A stretch of 62,043 nt of DNA. It comes from Azolla pinnata. Taxonomy: Eukaryota; Streptophyta; Polypodiopsida; Salviniales; Salviniaceae. Shown piece by piece: positions 26,024-36,700 of the stretch (position 1 is its first letter; each line of letters begins with the position of its first letter). The notes beneath the pieces were generated by a model. The model was given only the letters and a program-made list of their open reading frames with translations, made no database searches and was not told the DNA's origin. The stretch is from positions 1 to 62,043 of the forward strand of contig JBBBWG010026991.1 of assembly GCA_037176905.1 (NCBI GenBank), written 5' to 3'. Both the position numbers and the translations under genes were made by a program.

Positions 26024-27565
26024 TGTGTCATGAACATGTACTGTGTGTACTGTGGATTTAAACTGAGAGATTGTCTTGTTTCTGGTCCAATTCTTTCATT
26101 TTCTTGTTCAACAAGTTCGGGCTTACTCCCTTTATGAAGAATCTAAATGGCAATTTGCTCCCAAAGGTAATGATAGATCTCGGATCCGGGATATGATGCT
26201 TCTAAAGGGAAGAATGCTGCATTGAGATCCAAAAGAAACGGAATGGAAACAGAAGCAAATGAGACGTCCAATTCTCTTGTGATGGATACCCTTCTTGTTC
26301 TTCTTCCACCCCACTTTTGCTCCTGCTGTTACTGCTGCGTTTGCTGCCGTTCTCTGATATCTTGGATATGGAGCTGGAGAATCTTCTTTTGATGTAGAGG
26401 AAGAACCAGAATCAGCAAGAAAGATAAGAGATTTGTGTAACAGACGCGAATGAGAGAAGCTTGATTCCCCCTCTGCTTCTCCTATCCTTCTCTGCCTAGT
26501 TTAACTCCATATCAGCTATCTCGGGAGAAATCAAGGCTAACGGGGTGAAGAGAAGGGGCATCCTTGGCAGATACGGAGTTGCTGCAATGTCTCTCTTCGC
26601 AGCTGAAAGGGATGCAGAAAATGTGATTGTATTCAGGCGTTACTTCTTCCGCTCCCGATTCCTGAGTGGTGCTCCGTTGCTTCCTGTGTTTCCCATCTCT
26701 TTCTTTCTTCCGCCTTCATCTGCTCCGGTCCCTCCCCCCCGGTATTCTTCCGTATTTCGTTTCACCTTGGCCCGTTCTTTCTTTCTTCCCTCTTCATCTG
26801 CTCCTGTTGCCCTGAGCAGTCTTCAGCTTTCCTGCTTCCAAATACACCTCCGGCCATTCTTCCGGTCCAAGGGAGGGGAGGGGGGGAGCTTCTTCACCGG
26901 AATACGCTTGTGAAGCAGCGCTGCGCCATGGCTCTTCTGCTACTCTCTCGCGCTCGCGCTCCCTGTCGTCTTTTAATTCTTGCTTCCTTCTTCTTTCTGC
27001 TTGCTTGCATTCCTCTTCTTCTTCTTTCTACTTGCTTGCTTGCATGCTTCTTCTTCTTCTTTCTACTTGCTTGCTTTGCATGCTTCTTCTTCTTCTTCTT
27101 CTTCTTCTTCTTCTTCTTTCTACTTGCTTGCTTGCATGCTTCTTCTTCTTCTTCTTCTTCTTCTTCCTTCTTCTTCTTCTTCCTTCTTCTTTCTTCTTTC
27201 TTCTACTTGCTTGCTAGCATGCTTCTTAGAACTTCCTCTTTCTTTCTACTTGCTTGTTTGTTTGCTTGCTTCTGCTTCCGCTTCTGCTTCGTCTTCGTCT
27301 TCGTCTTCGTCTTCGTCTTCGTCTTCTTCTGCTTCTTCCGGCTTGCTTGCTTCTTCTTCGACTGTTGTTGGTGATGCGTTCCTGTGTCGATGAGCTTCGG
27401 CGTCCGACGGGGAGAGAAGAAGAGGAGAAGGGCGGGAGACCCTAAATTGTTCGCTTTCTCAGTCAGAAGCAGCAGCAGCAGCAGCAGCAGCAAGCAGCCA
27501 TGGCTTTCCTGCTTTCTTGCTTGCTCTCTGCGTTTTGCTTTCTGCGTTTCCTGCGTCGCCAAGAC
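26024..27565. other. Kinesin upstream region with pyrimidine microsatellites
   Basis: Positions 26024-26900 are the kinesin promoter/leader side, with a diverged internal duplication of about 100 bp around SFFLP-like CT-rich sequence (26690-26810). From about 26985 to 27360 the plus strand is TTC/TTG/CTT microsatellite with interspersed TTGCTTGC blocks. GTCTTC repeats lie at 27290-27330 and a (GCA)n run at 27465-27493. The ORFs here encode only Ser/Phe/Leu runs and are not supported as genes. Confidence 0.6.
27005..27360. repeat. CTT/TTC microsatellite block with TTGCTTGC interruptions
   Basis: Homopyrimidine on the plus strand for long stretches, with a recurring unit of a TTCTTC run followed by TACTTGCTTGCTTGCATGC, present about four times. 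Homopurine-homopyrimidine DNA of this kind can form triplex structure (known biophysics, not shown here). Confidence 0.85.
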
Positions 27566-28190
27566 GACGCATGCATGTATGTGCACATGCATGCCATGCG
27601 CATGCGCATGTGCATGTGCCGATGTTTGCTTATGCCTGCCTGCATGTGGATGTGGGTGGGGCGTGCATGTGCATGTGCATGCATGCGTATGCATGCGTGC
27701 GTATGCATGCATGTGCGTGTGCATGCGTCGATGTGCATATGCACGTGCATGCGTCGATGTGCATATGCACGTGCATGCGTCTATGTGCATGTGCCGATGT
27801 GCATGTGTCGATGTGCATATGCACGTGCATGCGTCTATGTGCATGTGCCGATGTGCATGTGTCGATGTGCATGTGTCGATGTGCATGTGCATGTGCCGAT
27901 GTGCATGTGCCGATGTGCATGTGCATGCACGTATGTATATGTGTGCGTGCGTGCGCGTGCATGCATGTGCGTGTGCATGCGTCGATGTGCATATGTATCC
28001 GTGCATGTGGATGCGCATGTGCATGCATGTGCCGATGTGCATGTGTCTATGCGCATGTGCATGCATGTGCGTGTGTCTATGTGCATGTGCATGCATGTGC
28101 GTGTGCATGTGTCGATGCGCATGTGCCTGCGTGCATGCGGATGTGCATGTGCATGATGGCATGTGGATGTGCATATGTGCATAACACAGA
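27566..28190. repeat. TGCATG/TGTGCA alternating purine-pyrimidine array
   Basis: About 620 bp made almost wholly of GCATG, TGTGCATG and CGATGTGCATG units. A higher-order unit of about 50 bp (GCGTCGATGTGCATATGCACGTGCAT-like) recurs around 27725-27835. Strict purine-pyrimidine alternation over long stretches favours Z-DNA. The array is free of stop codons in several frames, which explains large His/Met-rich spurious ORFs. It contains many CATGCA (RY) elements. Confidence 0.92.
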
Positions 28191-28193
28191 ACG

Positions 28194-28211
28194 TAACATT
28201 CGCGAATGTTA
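28194..28211. repeat. Perfect 18-bp palindrome
   Basis: TAACATTCGCGAATGTTA reads identically on both strands and abuts the end of the TGCATG array. It could be a protein-binding dyad or an accident. Nothing nearby indicates a function. Confidence 0.7.
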
Positions 28212-28439
28212 TGTGTGTGTTTTTTTCTCTTTTCTTTTCTTTTCTTTTCTTTGAAAAAAATGCTTATTTTTTTCTCATATTCGTTCGAAAAATCGGTTTA
28301 AATTTTGTTTTAAATCTAAAAATTTTATGAAAATTTACCATTCTTCGGGTCCGCAACATACTATCGGCGATTGATCAATCCTGAATTCTCGAATCATTCT
28401 CGATCGTGTTTGCTGCTGCTCGCAGAAGTATGGTTCGTT

Positions 28440-28690
28440 CTATGTGCATACATGTACATGCATGCATGTATGTCTGTGGGTGCGTGTGCATGTGTCGATG
28501 TGCATATATGTCTGGGTGCAAGCAGATGAGCATGTGCACGTGCATGTGCATGTGTCTGTGTCTATGTACATGTCGGCGTGCATGTGGATGCGAATGTCTG
28601 CGGCTTACACATACAGACAGACATGGAATCATGTATGGTTCCGCGTATGTGCATGTATGTATGTCGGCATGCATGTCTATGTGATGTTAC
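28440..28690. repeat. Second TGCATG/TGTATG-rich tract
   Basis: Shorter and less regular than the 27.6-28.2 kb array, but built from the same GCATGTATGT and GTGCATGTG words. It is separated from that array by about 240 bp of AT-rich unique sequence. Confidence 0.75.
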
Positions 28691-29389
28691 CTGCAGCTGT
28701 CTTCTATCCGGATGCTACAGTATTCTTTCTACGCGGCTTCCTACAGCCACATCCATGCATGTGACATGCCATCCTTCTGAAACGAGAGCGTAGCTTGACC
28801 ATAGGGTATTATGATCCAGGGTGATGCAAATACTGATATAGATGGTTGGCAGAATGGGCCCCGTTTTTTTCAGCTTCGACTTGAGACACCAATCTAGAAC
28901 TTCACACACCCCCCCCCCCCCAGCCAGCATCCTTGTTTCATCCTCCAATCACATTCGGAGAAGTCGAGTAGTATGATGATTGATTGATGAGGAATAGGCT
29001 CACCAAAAGCGATCTAGGAAATTACTTAAGTTTGCAAGTCTGTATGTTTTGTGCTATGTAAATCTGGGTTAACTAATGGAATGGTATTATTTTGGGAAAA
29101 GAAAAAAATATTGATGCAAATGCGGGTTCTGTTTTGCCTTCGAATCAATCGAGCGTTGTGTTGTCATTGGGGAAGATATGACTGATTCTTTGGTTTATAG
29201 CCCATATAACATTGTGTTATAGACTTTTTGGATCAGAAGAAGTGATATGCAATCAAGGCTACGAAGAAGAAAAGAGAAGAAGCTAGGAAGGGAAATACTT
29301 TTTGTTTGAGAGAAGTTGTGGAGATGGAAGAGGTTTCAAGAGTGGAAGTGGGAAAGCAAGGAGAAAGAGCAAGCTCGCAAAACATATTA

Positions 29390-29790
29390 CAAAGCTCAAA
29401 TCTCCCTCTTATGAAGCCCAATTCTAGAGTTTAAAAAGGTGAATTAAAGCTAAGGAGGTACACTTTTTTATGGCTTTTGTAGATCTAAACTTGAATTTTC
29501 AAAAGAAGAGACATAAAATGAAAAAGTAAAGATGTGGCAAGGGAAGAAAATGCAAGGATAGACAAGCGCAACTGCTTGCATAAAAAACTCATAGATTCCT
29601 CATATGTAATCGAATTTGAGAGTTTGAAAGGAAAAATCAAAGGTAACTAGATAAGCTTTATTATGACTTTTGTATATCTAAATTTCGATATTTAGAGCAA
29701 GAGATATAATGAAAAAAAGTAAAGTTGTGTAAAAAAGAAAGTAAGGGGAAAAGAAAAAAGCAAGATCACATGGCGACTATAAAAGCCCAA
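29390..29790. repeat. Diverged tandem duplication, about 190 bp x 2
   Basis: Two adjacent copies share the order AGAGTTT, AAGGTGAATTAAAG or AAGGAAAAATCAAAG, ATGGCTTTTGTAGATCTAAA or ATGACTTTTGTATATCTAAA, then GAGACATAAAATGAAAAAGTAAAG or its variant. Divergence is substantial, so the event is old. Confidence 0.7.
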
Positions 29791-32558
29791 TTTGAGGAGC
29801 ACACTAGAGGGGGTTTAGAAGATAGTCTAGGCTAATCTTTCAAGGTTCTATGAGTTAGTTTTTTTCTATAATTTTCACTAAGCTTGTGATTATACAATGT
29901 CATCTCCATTGAAATTGAATTTGTAGTCATCTATTTCTTCACCCTTTTCTATCTCATCTTCACTAAAACACACTGCAAATATTTTTTTACGATCTGATCA
30001 ATTTTTACTGCGTTCAAGTAAAGTTTGCTGCCAAAGTGTTGGAAAAAGTATCTTCATAAAGAGTTAATCTCCAACCAAACTTGTGTCCGGAGACTACCTC
30101 AACTTTGCATCATTAAAAACATGTATTTTATAAGGGAATCTATCACCTCTCTTGGCTAGAATGATCTTTGCACATAAGGCGAAAGTGAACTGACCATGTT
30201 TATAAACTGATCCATCATTAAATTACATCAGTTGATTTGAGGTAGTTTAACGATTGATGAATCCATGGAGATACAAGCATCTAGCAGTTGACTTACAACC
30301 AAGAGGAGTGGCAACAAAGTGTGCCACTTTAGAGCAAAAGTGCATGTAACGTATGTTAACGAATTCCTTGGCAAATGAGCTTAGTTGTGATCAATGATGT
30401 CCTAGAGGGGCTATTTAATTGGGTGATTAACTTCAACTTGGCTCGGTACAATTGCTTTGAGTCCTTACCCGTTGGTTCTTAGCTCTGAGCTTTTTTAGTT
30501 ATTAGTGTTAGGACTCAAACAAGTCTTTAGGGTTCATCCTCTAAACAAAACGAAGAAGCTTATATAATAGAATCACTTGTGCAAAATCTTGATTTGTTAG
30601 ATGTGAATCAAATTTTCTAGTAAACTTTGAGATATGGAACCTTGTTATTCAAAAGATAATAAAATTACATCAAGTTCTTAGATTGTTTGGAGAGTTGCTG
30701 TGGCTTTCCGACACTCATTCCAAATCTTCACAAAACTTTTGTTTGTTTTGTTCTAATGCAGCAGTTTTTTTTCATTAGAAGGCTAGATTGTACTCATGGC
30801 CAAAGCTAATAGACAACGATAGACTCGGAAGATAAGAAAATAATAAGAAGAGAACAAGAAAGATAAAAGATTATTATATTATCAAAAGTCTTCGAGTACA
30901 AGATTGTCGAAAACTATAAAATGGTCAAATTCATGCTTTACTAGTTTATTCATGTCAATGTTCAAATATGACTATGCTTTAGTGTGCTTGAAGTGAACAT
31001 TCTACAGAAACAATTGCAATTGGATCCTGAGCAAACAGCATAATATCATTCAGAATGCAATCATAGAGAAGTAATCAATGATTTGAATATGGACAACTGT
31101 AGCGGAGCAAGTGTGAACGAATGGCAACATGCGAAACTTGTGTGTGGGGCAATGCATCAGAAAACATGGCAAAAGAAAAGGAAGAACAGATAACAAAAGC
31201 AAAGAAATGAATTGAAATTTGTCAATGTCCAATTGTTTGACCTTCCTACTTGATTCTACACTTCACCTGATCATTTCCCTGTTAAAAAAGTGGTGTATAA
31301 TGATGATGGAGTGAAATAAGCAGCTTGGAAATAATTTCAAAATATATTTGGTCTATAATCAGCTGCACAAAACACTTGCAAATTTTCCTAGTTTAATAAT
31401 GTTCATATACTTTGTGCAAAAAAACTTTTCTTATAATTTGATGGCATGAGAAGAGAGTTGGCATTTTTCTGACTTGTTTACTTTTAACCAAGCCTATTTC
31501 GTGACCAGAAACAGGTATCGTTTCTTTAAACAATTCCAAATTTATCCGCTGCACGAGCTGCATATCCGTGAATTAAACTGGCTAAGAAGCAAACAATGAG
31601 CATTAATCACTGCCAATCTTGCAAATCATCCGTATATATGTATATCTCCTCAAGGTCACCGCTGCAATCTTCTTTGCATGCTGTATTGCTGTTGATCCTA
31701 TTTCAGTTGTTCATTATTTCTTCTTTGCTTGCACAAGATGTGATAGATTCAACTACTATTACTTTGCCTTGGCACCACGAGGATATATCCTATCAAGCTA
31801 ATAACCTTTAAGGTCGCTAGAAACACTTTCAATTGAATAGTTAATAGAAGCAATCTGACTAGCTTTGCTCAATACATTCATTGGAAGGGCCTAGGAGAGG
31901 TGCGGACCATGCGGACCATCCAAATAGTCAGATTCATCTCTTGTCATGAAAGCATTTCAATTATTGGGGTAATGGAAAGTTCTTGGAAAGAGGATAATTG
32001 AGGTCACTATTTAAAATCAAATCATACCATGCACGATCTACCTAACCAGGAAAAGCATGCCGTTAGTCAAACCAATGGACTGAAAGTCTACTTACTAGGG
32101 TTGCGAAATCGATTCTCGGAAGTCCAAATCGAGGAAAAATTGTCTCATCATCAGACGGCAAATTCCTGCCGAAATGATTTTGTAAGGTTCATCGAGAGTC
32201 TACGATATAGCTCATAAAATGAGGACGTCAGAGCTGTGTGCTTTTTTATATTTAGCACACATTATGTTTCTCCATTCTGTTGAATTGCACAGTATCTAGA
32301 CCCTTAGGCGTGCAAGCCATGGTTGGTAGACAAACCTCAAACACACATTGCGCTGTTCTGGGCTATCACTGTAACCCTCCTCTTTCTAATCAATTTTGAG
32401 GGAGGGGGAGAACTCAGAACACGACAAGTTGTCATTGAGTCCCAATGCTCAAACAACTGTTTCTATCACTTTACGGCCCCTCCATTGGTTTCTATGACAG
32501 CCTTTTGGCGGGCTCTATGAAGAATTATGGAGGGGGTTTCTCTGTTCGATTATAGCTT

Positions 32559-32618
32559 GCATTATTTCCCCACTAATCTGCATTATTTCCCCACTAATCT
32601 GCATTATTTCCCCACTGA
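32559..32618. repeat. 21-bp tandem repeat, about three copies
   Basis: The unit GCATTATTTCCCCACTAATC(T) occurs twice in full and once in part, without mismatches. It gives LHYFPTN repeats in a short ORF that has no other support. Confidence 0.9.
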
Positions 32619-33239
32619 GTCCAGAATGAATGAACATCCAATTATTGGAGACAGCAGTATGTATTTACATTGTCCATTATTGTGGGGAAATTTGGGTAGG
32701 AGCATACCTTTAATGAAGGCCATTGAAAGGCTACCTGTTAATGTTTTGTTAATGAAATCAGGTCACATTCAGATGGAGAAGAAGGTGAATTAGATTGGGC
32801 TTTTTGATCAATGCATTTATGGTAGCAGGATCGAGCTTTATGTACTGAAGGAAGATTATTTTGTTTGGGTCAGTTATCATCATGGAAGATCTGGTTGGGC
32901 TCCACGGTTTTTACTCCTGTTTTTTGAGGAGGTTTTACCACATGAATCCATGTGCATCATGTGTTGAGTTGATTGTTTTGATTATCGATTTGTAACATCT
33001 GTGTTTCCTTTAAAGTACTCACAAGAGGCGAAGTAGAGAGTTTTCCAACTCAGAACACCTTTGGAAAGCTCAAGAATTTGAAGAAGGGGGCCAGAATCCA
33101 TAAGAGATGATATATTCTCAGCTTCAACAAGTGGGAATTCTAAAGCTTAGAGGAAGGAAACTCAAACAGGCATACGAGAAAGACTGGTCCCTATTTGATT
33201 TAGAGAGTGGCAAAATCAATCCAACTTCCACAGGTTAAG

Positions 33240-33299
33240 CGAATAATACCAACCTGGATTCAATCCAATAAACGAATAATACCAACCTGGATTCAATCC
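33240..33299. repeat. 33-bp direct duplication
   Basis: The block beginning CGAATAATACCAACCTGGAT at 33240 is repeated at 33273 with no change over about 27 bp. It lies just downstream of the GH1 gene 3' end. Confidence 0.9.
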
Positions 33300-33751
33300 C
33301 AACTGAAAGGAATCGTAATTTCGGAGAGCTCCTTGCCTTTAGTGTCTGTAAATAGAATAATTTTTACTCCAAAATCCCATAATACTCATGGTGCAAAAGC
33401 AAAAGCTTTCTTTCATTTAGTGGAAAACCTACTCACCAGTCAAAACGTTCTCATTATTCATGACCCTTAACATTTTAGAGCAAGTTACAACATGGGGCTG
33501 GTGAGGCTGTAAGACTTGCTGGGTCCTTTAAAAGAAAGTTACGATTCTAACCTCTTAAATGCAAAAAAATTAGAACCGGTGGGACTGCCCTCTAGAGTGT
33601 GAGTAGACGAATCGAGCTTTTCTAAGGATGATCATGCTCTGAACCACTCTGCTAGAAAAAGTAAAAGTGGGCATGACAACACCTTGCTCTCTCTGGCGAG
33701 GAAACAAGAAATGCAACTGCTGAGGATAACATGAAAGCTCACACATGCGAG

Positions 33752-36700
33752 TCAAGAAGAGGAAGCGGTTGTATTTGCAAGCATAGCCTTAAACCACTTG
33801 GCCGACTTCCGTTGATATCGTTGTAGCTCATTATCCACATAGTGGATGCCCACTCTAACACCCATGCCCAAATTGAACTCAAATCCATCTATCAAAGACC
33901 ATGCAAATACGCCTTTCACATTTGCACCCTCGCTGTAACAAAACAACAAAAAATAGCAATGAGAAATCCCTCTATATTTGCATATCTCAAATATCTCATC
34001 AAAATTATATTATCAAGTACTTCATGCTTGACATGGCAAATGTGGAATGCGTTTGTTTTTCGATTTGGAGTATACATGTATGCTGTGAGGTTTAAAAGGT
34101 ATTCTCATATGGAAATTTGCTTTTGTTGGCACAGTCTCTCCCTCTCTCCCGTTGATTTTCGCAGTCATTCCAAAAAACAATGTCCATCTTCAATTCCAAT
34201 TTTCATTTGCCATGAAAAGTCACTACTCAATCCCACAATTACACTTCTTAGTCTCATGGGTCATACTTGACCATCAATGAGAAAAATCACATTTCTTTTT
34301 TCCATACCACCAAGTATAGATCACTTTGCAGAATGAATATGTTTTTATTCTTTTCTAATGTCATAGGTCATACAAGACTTCCACTGGAAAAATTCATTTT
34401 CTTTCCCAATACCATCGAGTATGGACTAGGATCATACCTTTAGTTTGGCAGAATGAAACACATACAGTTGACAAGAGTTTGCCAAGTCTCCAGACAGTCA
34501 CTCTTTAATGTCCTCACTAGAAGATAGCTATGGCTATAACTTATGTTCATGCGCAAACTATGCAAAGTGGTCGAGTGCTATCATCAAGGATTGAATGTAA
34601 GTTAATCCTTACCTTACTTCCACTTGGAAATCAACCCACACATACATACCATAAGGTTAACTACAACCTAGTGGTCATTTACAGTTATACCCATAATAAA
34701 AACTCTCCTATTATCTCTATCGTAATGGTGAGGATCTCATGCAACTCTAAGCCCGAGTAACATAAAGACCACACCCCTGAGAGCGAAAAGTTCACATGAC
34801 TGGCAAAACACCTAAAATGTCCATGAAGCTCTTAGCCGTTACTTCAATGTTTCTATAAAACACCATTAACGAGCTTACTGGATGCAGACTAGAATATCTC
34901 AACCCATCTAAAGAGCACCACCCCTAATGTCTTGGGTGTCCAACTAGATTACCCCAACAAGTTCCCCATAAACTCGAGGAAGCCCCAAATCAGTGCATTC
35001 TGCAATGCATAGAGGTACTCCACTGGATTCAAAAACCATGGGAGAGTTCGCCTAAGTTACTTTTGCGAGCTATGTTGTTTCCAATGTTTTCTCATGCACC
35101 GTACTGCCTTGGCGAACTCCTTATTGCATTTGATTAGCAGAGAGCTAGTCTAGTAAACGGTATTGAGGTACACCTAACATTTTCGCACATACCTTACTGC
35201 CTTAGCAAGTTCAGTATAGTATGTCTCGAAATAGTGCACCCTTTCTCCATCATCAAGTATGTCCACCAACGAATCATCGGAATTGAAATCTATCCCCCAG
35301 CCTATGATATCACATAGAGACATAGCTTCTTCTTGTTAGTCAGGATGATCCAACTTGCAACTGTAGCACAGCTTTAACCATAGAAAGTACAGAAAGCATA
35401 CATACCAGTCTGTGTAAGGTACACGGGGAAGTTGTCATATCTATCCTTGATATAATCCACAGAGCTCTTCATTATCCAAGGGACGGCAAAGTCGTGCTTC
35501 CCCTGGAATGATGAAACAATCCAATTGAGCATTAAAAGGCTTTACTTTGTCAAAGCAATGCACTCAGGGAGAACTAAGCCTCCAATATTGCTGCATCACA
35601 AACAATGGAGCAGCAGATTAAATTCTAGTTTGTGCGGGTGATGTGTTAAGCATTTTGTGATGATTGGTTTACCTCTCCGATCCATCAAACAATGCAAGAA
35701 CATATTTAATCCTAGCTAATGCAATGGAAATTGATAGATTTACCTCTCCAATAGGCACTCCATCCCTTTCACTGGTCACATCGGCACCCCAGTCAAGGTA
35801 ATAACACTTCTTATCCTCTGATGCATCGGTATAGAAGTCCTTGTCATAAGCATAGAATGCCGTCTGAACGTTGAGACCGATGAAGTCAAGAGATCCATTC
35901 ACCTTCGCTATCTCCTCAGCTGTGAAGTTTGGAAGCCTCGATCCCACGTTTTCTTTCATGGATTGAGGGTAGTCACCAAAGAAGATGGGGTCTAGAAACC
36001 TGCGTAAGATATCGCATTTACTTAGTGGTCACAACTATGGTTAATCCAGAAATAGAAGAAAGAATGAACGATGAATATCTAGTCAGTCCCTTTTTAAAGA
36101 TATGCAAGTTTTGGAGGCTAAAAGATCAAAAGAGTGAATCTTTCTTTCATACAGAGCAGATCAAATAAGCATCTTGCCTAACTGATTCTGGCCAACAGAA
36201 AAGATAAAAAAGGAAGCTTTGTGATGCAAAAGGTTAAACCAACTTACCAACCAACCAAGAAATCAGTTGCTCGCTGAGAAGCTTCTATATCGGCTGTAGT
36301 GTTTGTCAATGGCTCAGACCATCTGAACCACAGAGCAAGACCGAGAGAACCGTTCTGAGTTGCCTGCACATTTTGGAAACAAGTTTAAGACAGCATTCCT
36401 GTCACTATGATCATGTTTTGATTCTTCAGAGGAAAGGACGTGGATGCAAGATGCACGACACATACTCACTCATACACACACTCCCCACTCATGTACATCT
36501 ACAAATGTTACCTGGTATTTGCTTCTGTAAATATCAACTGCCTCTGCATGTGCAAGGAGCAAGTGATGGCCGACTATGTATGGCTCGGTTCCTGAGTCGC
36601 CCTCAGGGCAATTACCGTAATTCAAATTTGTCTGACCAATGACATTAGCTGTACATCTCCCTGGTGGGTTCTGATCGGTCGAGTAAGCAAGGCCTGCCCA

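Larger units (their letters stand above)
28691..33751. other. Intergenic, 5 kb without a recognised gene
   Basis: AT-rich sequence with only short ORFs and no splice-linked coding signal that I can assemble. Structured elements are a C run at 28909-28921, a diverged tandem duplication at about 29390-29790, a 21-bp triplication at 32559-32618 and a 33-bp duplication at 33240-33299. No transposase, reverse transcriptase or LTR ends were seen. Confidence 0.5.

Noticed and set aside
26545..27393. ORFs rich in Phe, Leu and Ser upstream of the kinesin
   Set aside because: They are encoded by pyrimidine microsatellites. The apparent hydrophobicity comes from TTC/CTT runs rather than membrane helices.
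27203..28184. Long overlapping ORFs (over 200 codons) on both strands rich in His, Met, Cys and Ala
   Set aside because: They are translations of the TGCATG array, which lacks stops in several frames at once. There is no start context, domain or codon bias.
28691..33751. Possible decayed retrotransposon in the 5-kb gene-free stretch
   Set aside because: No LTR pair, primer-binding site, or reverse transcriptase or integrase motif could be found by eye. Only small duplications are visible.
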